DNA of 44,464 bases from an uncultured Lachnospiraceae bacterium (GTDB lineage Bacteria; Bacillota; Clostridia; Lachnospirales; Lachnospiraceae), in contig CALWGM010000027.1 of assembly GCA_944380065.1 (NCBI GenBank), positions 1 to 44,464 of the forward strand, in the 5' to 3' direction. The notes beneath the pieces were generated by a model. The model worked only from the letters and a program-made list of their open reading frames with translations. It made no database searches and was not told the DNA's origin. A program made the position numbers and the translations under genes. Below are positions 1 through 7,651 of this stretch, in pieces. Within the stretch, counting starts at the first letter, position 1; every line of letters begins with the position of its first letter.

Positions 1-2
1 AA

Positions 3-488
3 TACGCCATATACACAGACAAGATCCGGCAGTACACGGAGGAGATGTCCCTGGAGGAGGCGGTGGACCGCGCCATCCGGGAGTGCATCCATGAGGATGT
101 TCTGCGGGAATTCCTTGAAAACCACAGGATGGAGGCGAGAGCGATGAGTATTTTTGAATACGATCAGGAAAAGCACATGCGCCAGGAGCGGGAAGCCGCC
201 TGGAAAGCCGGCATGGAGGAAGGACGGCGTTCTGGTATGGAAGAGGGCCGGCGTTCCGGTATAGAAGAGGGACGGCGTTCCGGTCTGGAGGAGGGACGGC
301 GCTCTGGTATAGAAGAAGGCCGGCTTTCTGGTATGGAAGAGGGGCGAACTCAGGGAGAAAAACAGCTTCTGACATTGCAGATTCGGAAAAAGCTGGCAAA
401 GGGAAAGGATGTTGCCGTGATTGCGGCAGAATTGGAGGAGACAGAGGAGCGGATCCGGGAATTGATCGAGAAAATAAAGGAGCGTTGA
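3..488 (+). CDS. Rpn/PD-(D/E)XK nuclease family protein, C-terminal part (5' truncated)
   Basis: The reading frame is open from the first bases of the window, so the N-terminus and any nuclease domain lie outside it. The visible part starts with an acidic helical segment (EEAVDRAIRECI, then FLENHRMEA and SIFEYDQEK). I recognise this as the C-terminal region of Rpn-family 'recombination-promoting nuclease/putative transposase' proteins, which are common and multi-copy in Lachnospiraceae. An octapeptide G-[MIL]-E-E-G-R-[RL]-S then repeats about six times, followed by a Lys-rich helical end. The family is associated with PD-(D/E)XK nucleases, but no catalytic residues can be checked here. The first in-frame ATG, at position 45, is internal rather than the start. 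The family call is fairly sure. The function of this copy is unknown. Confidence 0.7.
   Translation, partial: YAIYTDKIRQYTEEMSLEEAVDRAIRECIHEDVLREFLENHRMEARAMSIFEYDQEKHMRQEREAAWKAGMEEGRRSGMEEGRRSGIEEGRRSGLEEGRRSGIEEGRLSGMEEGRTQGEKQLLTLQIRKKLAKGKDVAVIAAELEETEERIRELIEKIKER
210..353 (+). repeat. Six tandem 24-bp coding repeats (octapeptide GxEEGRRS)
   Basis: Six in-frame 24-bp units begin at 210, 234, 258, 282, 306 and 330. Each encodes Gly-(Met/Ile/Leu)-Glu-Glu-Gly-Arg-Arg/Leu-Ser, and the last unit has diverged to end in Thr-Gln. The units differ mainly at codon 2 and at synonymous positions. The array probably forms a charged helix or coiled coil at the end of the Rpn-type protein. Such arrays can change copy number by slippage. 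Confidence 0.9.
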
Positions 489-793
489 ATAAAGACTGGA
501 GGAAGAATGTACGGTATACCCGCCTTGCTGCAAACAAGCAGGCAATTTTCTATTTCCTGCCGCACCATAGTCCGCAACAGTACGGCACAAATCTGGCTTT
601 TCCCTTTTCTGACCGTACTACAGCTTAGAAAATACGGTTATAAAGCAGACTTTCTGTTTTATAACCGCATAATCTTCCCAGACTGTACGTCCGAAACATA
701 AGTTTCCTGTTTTTCTCCGGCAGCTTCTTAGCTTTCCCTTCAGATCAGATGCATGGATACCATTTCCAGCCCCTGCATTCCTCCGGCAGCTTC
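489..793. other. Intergenic region with one hairpin, no gene seen
   Basis: The stretch lies between the converging nuclease-family gene (plus) and cotJC (minus). I see no ORF with a credible ribosome binding site; the 64-codon frame at 507-701 has none. It holds the hairpin at 635-667. It also holds one copy of a 16-bp direct repeat (CTCCGGCAGCTTCTTA) at 715-730, whose second copy at 781-796 spans the cotJC stop codon. Confidence 0.6.
635..667. terminator. 14-bp hairpin between convergent genes, possible terminator
   Basis: CGGTTATAAAGCAG (635-648) pairs with CTGTTTTATAACCG (654-667) with one G-T pair and a 5-nt loop. On the minus strand it is followed by TATTTTCT, a weak U-tract. It could therefore end cotJ transcription about 130 nt after the cotJC stop. 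There is no U-tract on the plus strand. A mobile-element remnant is an alternative. Confidence 0.4.
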
Positions 794-1417
794 TTATCCA
801 TCCATCCTGCCATCCAGCATGTGTTGATCAAACTCCGGATTGAAGTAATAAAAGTTTTTGGATTCCATCTTTTCTTTCGTCTGCTCCAGCGCCTCGCCGA
901 ATCTCTGAAAATGGACGATTTCCCTTGCCCGCAGGAACTTCAGCGGCTCCCTGACTTCCGGATCTGAAATCATCCGCAGGAGATTGTCATATACCGTCCG
1001 CGCCTTCTGCTCCGCGGCAAGATTCTCTGTCAGATCGGTGATCGCGTCTCCCTTTGACTGGAACTCGATGGCGGAAAACGGCAGCGCCGAAGCTGCCTGG
1101 GGCCAGATCCCGGCGGTATGGTCGATATAGTATGCGTCAAATCCCGCCGTCTTTGCCTCCTCCACCGTCAGGTTTTTAGTGAGCTGATACACCATGGCAC
1201 AGATGATCTCCATATGCGCCAGTTCTTCCGTTCCGATATCCGTCAGCAGGCCGCCGACCCGCTTGATGGGCATGGTATAGCGCTGGGCCAGATAGCGCAT
1301 GGAAGCAGAAAGCTCCCCGTCCGGTCCGCCATACTGGCTGATGATCAGCTGCGCTGTCTTGGGACAGGTTTTGGTAATCTTTACCGGATACTGCAGTCTC
1401 TTTTCATAAATCCACAT
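794..1417 (-). CDS. cotJC: Spore coat protein CotJC, manganese-catalase family
   Basis: This 207-residue protein has the ferritin-like Mn-catalase fold signature of CotJC. The start is MWIYEKRLQYPVKI, the first metal-ligand helix contains EELAHMEI, and the second contains REIVHFQRFGEA. The length matches CotJC of bacilli and clostridia. Known family role: a component of the inner spore coat, possibly catalase-like. The ATG at 1417 overlaps the upstream stop codon by one base (TAATG), so it should be translationally coupled to the fused cotJA/cotJB gene. The locus implies that the host sporulates. Confidence 0.9.
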   Translation of the reverse strand: MWIYEKRLQYPVKITKTCPKTAQLIISQYGGPDGELSASMRYLAQRYTMPIKRVGGLLTDIGTEELAHMEIICAMVYQLTKNLTVEEAKTAGFDAYYIDHTAGIWPQAASALPFSAIEFQSKGDAITDLTENLAAEQKARTVYDNLLRMISDPEVREPLKFLRAREIVHFQRFGEALEQTKEKMESKNFYYFNPEFDQHMLDGRMDG

Positions 1418-1950
1418 TACGCACAGCCTCCTTTCCGCAAAGCCGGATCCGTCTGCCGGCGATCGTTATCCTGGCCTGCCATACAACAGCAGTCTCCTTC
1501 CCACGGGGCCGGACCTTCCTGCCAGCAGAAGCAGCTGCTGTCCGGATTCTGCAAATATACAGTTCCCATACAGTCCGGCGTCAGAGGATAACACGCCTGG
1601 GCAAAATCTTCCGTCAGCATTCTCCGCTTCTGCAGCAGATCTTTCAGAAGCGCCAGACCGTCCGCATCCTCCGGATGTGTATCCAGATACAGCCGCAGAT
1701 CATCCAGCACAAAACTGACCTTCTGGATTTCCAGCAGATCCGCCTGGCATTTCTGTTCTTCCGGACTGCCAAGCAGATCCGTACTCCGCCCTCCCGGCTC
1801 CCTGTCAGGGATGCTGTCGGCCGCAAAAAAGGGCAGATCCAGGTCGCGGAAAATAGTTCCCGTTTTGATCGCCTCATCTGCGCTGTACAGCTCGCCCCAT
1901 TCCTGAATGGGAACAGAGGCAATCGCAAGATTTCCTTTCTGTTTTTGCAT
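1417..1950 (-). CDS. CotJA-CotJB fusion, spore coat assembly protein
   Basis: The 177-residue protein joins two normally separate small coat proteins. Residues about 10-45 match CotJA (VPIQEWGELYSADEA, then GTIFRDLDLPF). Residues about 65-150 match CotJB: a helix followed by LYLDTHPEDADGLALL, the PLTPDC segment and the terminal PAPWEG that corresponds to the usual PWPWEG. The tail after the CotJB part is Cys-rich (CCCMAG ... GGCA). A GAAGGGAG ribosome binding site lies 7 nt before the ATG. In Bacillus subtilis cotJA, cotJB and cotJC are three genes, and the products depend on each other for assembly into the coat. The sporulation promoter is not obvious in the roughly 165 nt upstream. A sequencing frameshift joining two genes cannot be excluded, though the frame reads smoothly. 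Confidence 0.8.
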   Translation of the reverse strand: MQKQKGNLAIASVPIQEWGELYSADEAIKTGTIFRDLDLPFFAADSIPDREPGGRSTDLLGSPEEQKCQADLLEIQKVSFVLDDLRLYLDTHPEDADGLALLKDLLQKRRMLTEDFAQACYPLTPDCMGTVYLQNPDSSCFCWQEGPAPWEGDCCCMAGQDNDRRQTDPALRKGGCA

Positions 1951-2115
1951 AAAAAAACTCCCTTCTGAAACATGATCGGTTACAGCATCAGTATCTGCTG
2001 TTGCGGATCAAATGTTTCAAGGGAATTTTTTCATTTTTGACAGTTTACAAATGCGCCGTCTTTCAGAAATGATATACAGGGTGCTGCTCATTTCCAAGAG
2101 CAGGAGCCCGGCTTC

Positions 2116-3672
2116 CTAATACAGATTCTTCCGCTTCTTCTGCCGCACAAACAGGACTGTCAGGCCTGCCGCCACCGCGGCCGCCAGGATCCACGCCCAC
2201 ACCGGAATATCAAAAATATTGAAACACCGCACATGGATCCACATTTCATTGATGCTGTCGTTCACCTCCTGGTCAAAATAAACCATGATGGAAGAACGGT
2301 TCAGCGTCTCCTCATCGGGATACTGCGCGTAGAGCTGACGGTAAGCCTGATCGGCAGGTGTGGTAATGACATAATCCTCATCACTGTTATCCCCGGTAAA
2401 GAAAGCCCCCACGGGATACTCCACCACATCTTCTTCCTCCTCTTCCGCGCCGTAGCACCAGTCGGCATATTCAAAGATCCGCCCGTCTTCTGCGCCGGAG
2501 ATCACAGACGTATAGCCGATATAATACATATTGCGGATCACATTATCCGGCCGGGACAGAAAATTAATAAAAGCCTCCGCCGCCTGCTGTTTCGCTGCGT
2601 CCCCGCCGATACCGTTTTTCAGCATCACCCAGCCGTCAAAATATATATTGGTGGATTCCTCCGGCACAGCAAATGCCAGCGTGTAATCATCCTCATCCGC
2701 CTGATCCATGGTATAAACCGCGTCTCCCGACCACTGGTAATTGGCCACAACCCTTCCGGTAATCATGTCCACCTTGCCGGAGTCCGTCTCAAAAGAATAG
2801 GCGTTATTCTTCACATCCTGCAGGTAACTCTCCACCTCGGCAATGGTTTCCGGGGAAACATCGTTCATTTCGTCTTCCAGGCGCTGCGCATAATCAGGAT
2901 CAGCAAGGAACGCCGCATCCGTCAGCAGATCAGACTTCACCGCCCCCACAGCCGCAAAATAAGAATCCCGCACATTATCCTTGATCGTCACCTGGCGGTA
3001 AAACCGGCTGTCATTGAGGATCCTCCAGCTGGATGCATCCTCCGCGGAAACCACATCCGGATTGTAGACAATCCCCGTCACGCCCCACATATAGCCGGCG
3101 GCATATTTTGCCCAGGTCTCCCCGTTGATTTCCTTGGAATCAAAAATATTCTGGATAAAGGGAGATACCCCGTTGATATAATAATTCTTTTCCTCGGATG
3201 TATCAAAAAATCCCTCCGACAGCGGTACCAGCTGGTCTTCCGCCATCAGTTTCATAATCATATATTCAGAGGGGCAGACCAGGTCGTAGGTATCTCCAAG
3301 GGTCAGCATGTTATAGAGATCCTCATTGGTTCCGAAGGTGGAATATTCCACCTCTACCTCCACGCCGTAATGTTCCAGGTACCACGCCTCAAAATCCTCC
3401 ACCATGGAATTCACGCCGATGATATCTCCGCTCTCCAGGTCAATGGTCTCTTCCTCATCCCAGTCGCCCAGGTCAATATATTCTTCCCAGTTGCAGACCC
3501 GCAGGGTAACCTTCTGCCCGGAACCTTCCCCCTTCACATCCGCGGCCTGCGCCCGGATCGCCATCTCCCCGGGCAGTCCGTCCGTTCCCCCCGGCGCCGG
3601 CACCGCAGCCCCGCCCAGGACCGCAGCCATTGAAACTGCCAGCACACGCTTTCTGATTTTGTCAGTTCTCAT
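2116..3672 (-). CDS. potD: Polyamine ABC transporter substrate-binding protein PotD, membrane-anchored
   Basis: This is the extracellular spermidine/putrescine-binding subunit of about 518 residues. After a Lys/Arg-rich signal sequence (MRTDKIRKRVLAVSM, then an Ala-rich core), the mature part begins with the PotD-like VTLRVCNWEEYID. It continues with EVEVEYSTFGTNEDLYNML and DLVCPSEYMIMKL. I see no lipobox cysteine. The C-terminus has a hydrophobic helix (VWAWILAAAVAAGLTVLFV) followed by a Lys/Arg-rich tail, which fits anchoring at the C-terminal end. The start at 3672 is preferred over the frame start at 3714 because GGGAGG precedes it with normal spacing. The ATG overlaps the end of potC by 11 nt, as expected in a coupled operon. 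The specific polyamine cannot be deduced. Confidence 0.9.
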   Translation of the reverse strand: MRTDKIRKRVLAVSMAAVLGGAAVPAPGGTDGLPGEMAIRAQAADVKGEGSGQKVTLRVCNWEEYIDLGDWDEEETIDLESGDIIGVNSMVEDFEAWYLEHYGVEVEVEYSTFGTNEDLYNMLTLGDTYDLVCPSEYMIMKLMAEDQLVPLSEGFFDTSEEKNYYINGVSPFIQNIFDSKEINGETWAKYAAGYMWGVTGIVYNPDVVSAEDASSWRILNDSRFYRQVTIKDNVRDSYFAAVGAVKSDLLTDAAFLADPDYAQRLEDEMNDVSPETIAEVESYLQDVKNNAYSFETDSGKVDMITGRVVANYQWSGDAVYTMDQADEDDYTLAFAVPEESTNIYFDGWVMLKNGIGGDAAKQQAAEAFINFLSRPDNVIRNMYYIGYTSVISGAEDGRIFEYADWCYGAEEEEEDVVEYPVGAFFTGDNSDEDYVITTPADQAYRQLYAQYPDEETLNRSSIMVYFDQEVNDSINEMWIHVRCFNIFDIPVWAWILAAAVAAGLTVLFVRQKKRKNLY

Positions 3673-4468
3673 AGGGCCGTCTACCTCCCGCCATCTGCTT
3701 TTTCGCACGCACATTCATCATCACTACGATCAGCACCACAATCACAAAAATGACAGCGGACAGCGCCCACAGCGCGGTTTTAATTTCCGTCTGGGCTCCC
3801 TTGGTCGCATTCACCACATAGGTACTGATGGTATCAAACGTCGCCGGTTTTGTATAAGTGGCAATAAAATAGTCGTCCAGCGACAGTGTCACTGCCAGCG
3901 CAAACCCCGACAGAATACCGGGGCCGATCTGCGGGATCACCACCCGCCGCAGCGCTTCCACCGGCGTTGCCCCAAGATCCAGCGCCGCTTCATAAATACT
4001 GGGATCCATCTGCTTCAGCCTGGGGATCACAGACAGGTAGACAAACGGCGCGCACAGCGTCACATGTCCGGCCACCAGCGGCACGAAGCTGTCCTTGCTG
4101 ACCCCAAATACCACCACCAGCAAAATGCAGATGGAAAAGCCGGTCACCACATCCGCGTTGACCACCGGGATCTGGTTCATGGTGGAGATCATGGATCCCA
4201 CCCTGCGGCGGGAGTAGAAAGAACCGATCGCCCCGGCCGTTCCCAGCACGGTAGCGATGGCCGCCGCCCCCAGCGCCAGAAATACGGTTCCCACGATCAT
4301 CCCGGTCAGTTCCGGCGTCGTAAACAGCGTGACATAATTGTGGAAGGACAATCCCCGGATCGCCCCGATCTGCGTCGCGTCCGTAAAACTGTAGACCACT
4401 AAGATCAGGATCGGCGCATACAGGAATACAAGTACGCAGAGCAAAAAGATTGCTTTTCCTTTTTTCAC
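3662..4468 (-). CDS. potC: Polyamine ABC transporter permease PotC
   Basis: The 268-residue membrane protein has about six hydrophobic segments. The binding-protein-dependent permease EAA loop reads YEAALDLGATPVEALRRVVIPQ in the second half and docks to the PotA ATPase. The N-terminus MKKGKAIFLLCVLVFLYAPI and the LDDYFIATY segment are typical of PotC. The ATG overlaps the potB stop (ATGA, 4 nt), and the 3' end overlaps potD, so the genes are translationally coupled. It should form the heterodimeric membrane channel with PotB. Confidence 0.93.
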   Translation of the reverse strand: MKKGKAIFLLCVLVFLYAPILILVVYSFTDATQIGAIRGLSFHNYVTLFTTPELTGMIVGTVFLALGAAAIATVLGTAGAIGSFYSRRRVGSMISTMNQIPVVNADVVTGFSICILLVVVFGVSKDSFVPLVAGHVTLCAPFVYLSVIPRLKQMDPSIYEAALDLGATPVEALRRVVIPQIGPGILSGFALAVTLSLDDYFIATYTKPATFDTISTYVVNATKGAQTEIKTALWALSAVIFVIVVLIVVMMNVRAKKQMAGGRRPYEN

Positions 4469-5262
4469 AGCAGGGCACCTCCCATCTTACGTCCATCTTC
4501 CCTGCGCTCCCCTGTCAGGAATGTAAACAGACAGATGATTCCCAGAAGAATCAGCGCGATCATGGAACCGCCGTTCCAGTTATATGCGGCAAAGTAGCTG
4601 CCGATCAGGCTTCCCATGATATAGGTGCTGTTGTAAAGCATATCCAGCACCACATAATTGGTCATGGAAGGCAAAAATACCATGGACACGCCGCTGACGA
4701 TGCCCGGTACAGACAGCGGCAGCACAACGCGGAAAAATGCCCGTTTCCCGTCCGCGCCCAGATCCCTGGCCGCCTCCACCAGAGAGCCGTCCAGCCTGGA
4801 AAGCGTGTTGTAGATCGGCAGGATCATAAACGGCAGAAAATCATACGCCATACCGATTACCGCATTCAGGAACGGAAAATAGGACAGATTTCCTTCGATC
4901 AGCGTCAGGATCTCCTTCAGCGCTGTAATCCGCATGGAAAAATTAATCCACATCGGCATGATAAAAAGCAGCAGCAGCGCCGACCGGTTTTTCAGTCTGC
5001 TGCCGGCCAGAATATACGCTGTGGGGTAGGCAATCAGCAGGCAGACCGCCGTTGTCACCACCGCCACGGCAAGACTGTAGCACAGCGTCCCCAGTGTATT
5101 GGCGTTGGCAAAAAATCCCGCCAAATTGGCAAAGGTAGGTTTCCCGCTGCCGTCTGTAAACGCATAATAAAACAGAACCGCCAGCGGCGCCGCCACAAAC
5201 ACAAACAGGAACGCGGCATAGGGTATCCCCAGGCATTTCCTGGAAAATCGAAATGTTCTCAA
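4465..5262 (-). CDS. potB: Polyamine ABC transporter permease PotB
   Basis: The 265-residue permease starts MRTFRFSRKCLGIPYAAFLFVFVAAPL, has about six membrane spans and carries the EAA loop VEAARDLGADGKRAFFRVVLP. The start codon is TTG, preceded by GGGAGGA at about 7 nt. No ATG sits at a suitable place in the N-terminal region. The gene begins about 47 nt after the potA stop and overlaps potC by 4 nt. It is the partner of PotC in the transport channel. Confidence 0.92.
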   Translation of the reverse strand: MRTFRFSRKCLGIPYAAFLFVFVAAPLAVLFYYAFTDGSGKPTFANLAGFFANANTLGTLCYSLAVAVVTTAVCLLIAYPTAYILAGSRLKNRSALLLLFIMPMWINFSMRITALKEILTLIEGNLSYFPFLNAVIGMAYDFLPFMILPIYNTLSRLDGSLVEAARDLGADGKRAFFRVVLPLSVPGIVSGVSMVFLPSMTNYVVLDMLYNSTYIMGSLIGSYFAAYNWNGGSMIALILLGIICLFTFLTGERREDGRKMGGALL

Positions 5263-5309
5263 CTCTGTTTCCTCCCAAATAGTTACTGTTTCCCGTGCAC
5301 AGCAGCGCT

Positions 5310-6758
5310 TTAACGTTTCACCTGGAACTTCATCTTCGATTCGGGTATCAGAAGCCCCACATGGTCATCCATGTTCCACAGATACTCGTCATCCACAACA
5401 AAGTCCTGCTCCACATCCTCCGTATGGATCACATAGCTGTAATGGTCGCCTTTATAAATCAGGCTGCGGATATATCCGTGTACCATCCCTTCATCCACAT
5501 GGTCGGTCATGGTGATATCGCCGGGCTGGATGGAAACCAGCACCTTCAGCCGCCGCAGATCCACCTTTTCCCCGGCCGCATCCACCAACGTCCCGTCCTC
5601 CAGCCGCCTGCTGCCCCGGATCAGCTTCGTCACGCTCACATCCAGCTCGTGCCCGTTGTACTCCAGCTTATAATTGCGGTTCAGATCCGCCACAAAAATA
5701 TTCGTGTGGTCTTCCGCCACCATAATGTGGATATTGTCGGGCTCCACACAGATCCCCACCCGGTTCCCGACCATAGCCGAATGGACGGACTGAGCCACAA
5801 TCTCGTTCTTTCCGGACTCTACCGTAATTTCGTAATGCATCCCTTTAAACACCACGGAGGACACGGTTCCCCGGATAATCCCCTTCTCCGGCGCGGTCAG
5901 CTCCACATCCTCCGGCCTGACCACCGCGTTGATATGGGTACCTTCCTCGATGTCGTCCACACAGACGAACTCCCCGCCGCAGAACCTGGCGCGCAGGCGC
6001 CCGGTCATAATGCCGTTGAAAATATTGCTTTCCCCGATAAAATCAGCCACAAACGCATTTTTCGGCTCGTTATAAATATCCTCCGGCGTTCCGATCTGCT
6101 GCATTTTACCTTCATTCATGACCACAATCTGGTCTGACATGGTCAGCGCCTCCTCCTGGTCATGGGTAACATAAATAAACGTGATGCCCAGCTCATCATG
6201 CATGGCCTTCAGCTCAATCTGCATCTCCTTGCGCATCTTTAAGTCCAGCGCCCCCAGCGGTTCATCTAAAAGCAGAATCTCCGGTTCATTGACCAGCGCC
6301 CGGGCGATGGCCACCCGCTGCTGCTGCCCGCCCGAAAGAGTAGAAACAGAACGTTTTTCAAATCCTTCCAGATCCACCAGCTCCAGCACCTTTTTCACCT
6401 TGCGGACAATCACATCCTGCGGCAGCTTTTTCAGCTTCAGCCCAAACGCGATATTTTCAAAAATATTCATATGCGGGAAGAGCGCGTATCGCTGGAAAAC
6501 CGTATTTACCGGACGCTTATTCGGCGGCAGGTCTGTAATATTCTTCCCATTCAGCAGGATCTCCCCCGATGTGGGGGTATCGAATCCGGCGATCATGCGC
6601 AGGGTGGTCGTCTTTCCGCAGCCGGAGGGCCCTAAGAATGTCACAAACTCCCCCCGTCTGACCTTCAGGTTAAAATCAGACACAGCGGTAAACCCATCTT
6701 CAAACTCTTTTGTAATATGACGCAGCTCAATGATATTTTCTGCCTGTTCTTTTGCCAT
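5310..6758 (-). CDS. potA: Polyamine ABC transporter ATPase PotA with extended C-terminus
   Basis: The 482-residue cytoplasmic ATPase energises uptake through PotBC. Visible motifs are Walker A GPSGCGKT (43-50), Q-loop Q89, signature LSGGQQQR (141-148), Walker B ILLLDEP (161-167) and switch His199 in VTHD. The C-terminal region is about 100 residues longer than the usual 350-380-residue PotA. It appears to hold two TOBE-like modules: [13 protein letters not shown] with VFKGMHYEI, and later [14 protein letters not shown] with IYKGDHYSY. The ATG at 6758 follows GGGAG at normal spacing. An in-frame TTG six bases upstream is too close to that site. The gene starts about 75 nt after the regulator gene on the same strand. 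Confidence 0.93.
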   Translation of the reverse strand: MAKEQAENIIELRHITKEFEDGFTAVSDFNLKVRRGEFVTFLGPSGCGKTTTLRMIAGFDTPTSGEILLNGKNITDLPPNKRPVNTVFQRYALFPHMNIFENIAFGLKLKKLPQDVIVRKVKKVLELVDLEGFEKRSVSTLSGGQQQRVAIARALVNEPEILLLDEPLGALDLKMRKEMQIELKAMHDELGITFIYVTHDQEEALTMSDQIVVMNEGKMQQIGTPEDIYNEPKNAFVADFIGESNIFNGIMTGRLRARFCGGEFVCVDDIEEGTHINAVVRPEDVELTAPEKGIIRGTVSSVVFKGMHYEITVESGKNEIVAQSVHSAMVGNRVGICVEPDNIHIMVAEDHTNIFVADLNRNYKLEYNGHELDVSVTKLIRGSRRLEDGTLVDAAGEKVDLRRLKVLVSIQPGDITMTDHVDEGMVHGYIRSLIYKGDHYSYVIHTEDVEQDFVVDDEYLWNMDDHVGLLIPESKMKFQVKR

Positions 6759-6833
6759 AACCAATCTCCCTCGTTCTGTTGTATATTTTCACTGCCCGCC
6801 TGTCAGAGGCAGGCGCTTCTTCTCTCTCCGCGC

Positions 6834-7391
6834 TTAAAAGGTAGGCGGCGTGCTCACCCAGAGAAACTTCGCCGGGCGGCTGGTACTGTTTTCAATGCGG
6901 TGCGCCCGGTTGGCGGTATAATAAAAACTCTCCCCCGCCTTCACCACATAGACCTTTTCGCCCAGATACAGCCGGATCCTCCCTGACAGTACATATCCGA
7001 ACTCCTCGCCCTCATGGGGCCGGTCCTCCTCTAATTTCTGATGAGGCTGCAGCGCCACCAAAAGCGGTTCCATCTGATTTTTCTGCGCGGTGGGGACGAT
7101 CCACTGGATGCTGTTCCCGCCCTCGTCGATCTTCTCGAAAAAACCCTGCTCAGAGAACACCACCTGCTCTTCCTCCGCCTCCCGGAAAAAATCAGCAGCC
7201 GTCGTTCCCAGGCACTCGATCAGATCCAACAGCGTCACCACGGACGGCGCCACCTGCCCCCGCTCCAGCTGGGAAATATATCCCTTCGTCAGTTCTGTCC
7301 GGTCTGCCAGCTCCTGCTGGGTCAGCCCGTTGCGGTCCCTCAGCTCCCTGATCTTCTTTCCAATGCTCCGGTAAATATAATCTGGTTCCAT
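6834..7391 (-). CDS. XRE-family regulator with C-terminal cupin domain, likely controls potABCD
   Basis: The 185-residue protein combines an N-terminal helix-turn-helix (GKKIRELRDRNGLTQQELADRTEL, then TKGYISQLERG) with a C-terminal cupin (PHEGEEFGYVLSGRIRLYLG, then AGESFYYTANRAHRIEN). HTH-cupin proteins of this architecture (PuuR-like) regulate polyamine and amino-acid genes. Its position as first gene before potABCD makes it the probable local regulator, responding perhaps to a polyamine bound by the cupin. I chose the ATG at 7391 because the frame upstream (TTG at 7478, ATG at 7454) has no ribosome binding site and precedes the domain. AAGGAAG upstream of 7391 is somewhat distant (about 12 nt), so the start is only probable. 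Confidence 0.87.
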   Translation of the reverse strand: MEPDYIYRSIGKKIRELRDRNGLTQQELADRTELTKGYISQLERGQVAPSVVTLLDLIECLGTTAADFFREAEEEQVVFSEQGFFEKIDEGGNSIQWIVPTAQKNQMEPLLVALQPHQKLEEDRPHEGEEFGYVLSGRIRLYLGEKVYVVKAGESFYYTANRAHRIENSTSRPAKFLWVSTPPTF

Positions 7392-7514
7392 ACGTTCAAA
7401 CCACTTCCTTTTTCTCCTCTGATCCCATGATTCCTGCTCTGTAATTCCCACCATGCAGGTAGTCTTTATTCTAAACAAAAAATCAACTATTACTAAACTC
7501 CCGGTGCAGGTATG

Positions 7515-7542
7515 ATTATACAGATTCCATGGGGAATGTCAA
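7515..7542 (-). promoter_or_regulatory. Near-consensus sigma-A promoter of the regulator-pot operon with dyad in spacer
   Basis: On the minus strand TTGACA (7537-7542) and TATAAT (7515-7520) are separated by 16 nt. Both hexamers are perfect. The spacer contains the imperfect palindrome ATTCC-N4-GGAAT (7524-7537), which overlaps the end of the -35 box and is a plausible repressor operator. Transcription would begin near 7508, about 115 nt before the chosen ATG of the XRE-cupin gene. Confidence 0.75.
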
Positions 7543-7580
7543 TCCCAAACTGTCATTTTTTTCACAAAAAATCTTTCGCC

Positions 7581-7632
7581 AAAAAAGACGGCGCACAGTC
7601 TTTCTTCCATCAAGACTGTACGCCGCTTTTTT
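7581..7632. terminator. Bidirectional intrinsic terminator after larE
   Basis: GGCGCACAGTCTT (7590-7602) pairs with AAGACTGTACGCC (7612-7624) over 13 pairs with one G-T pair and a 9-nt loop. Runs of six A (7581-7586) and six T (7627-7632) flank the stem, so it can work in both directions. It should end the aldolase-larE transcript on the minus strand and insulate it from the pot promoter. Confidence 0.9.
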
Positions 7633-7651
7633 CTCCTTTTTCAGGGCTTCC

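Noticed and set aside
210-353. Possible CRISPR-like or iteron array
   Set aside because: The units are contiguous, 24 bp long, without spacers and perfectly in frame, so they are coding repeats.
2086-2110. Short hairpin (CTGCTC/GAGCAG) after potD as terminator
   Set aside because: The stem is only 6 bp and no T-run follows on the minus strand.
2233-3633. Long plus-strand open frame of 466 codons opposite potD
   Set aside because: It is the antisense shadow of a clear gene. Its translation is rich in His, Ile and Arg without domain motifs, and no ribosome binding site precedes it.
6785-6815. Hairpin (CGCCTG/CAGGCG) between the XRE-cupin gene and potA as terminator
   Set aside because: No U-tract follows. 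Potential partial attenuation cannot be excluded, but it does not support a separate transcript end.
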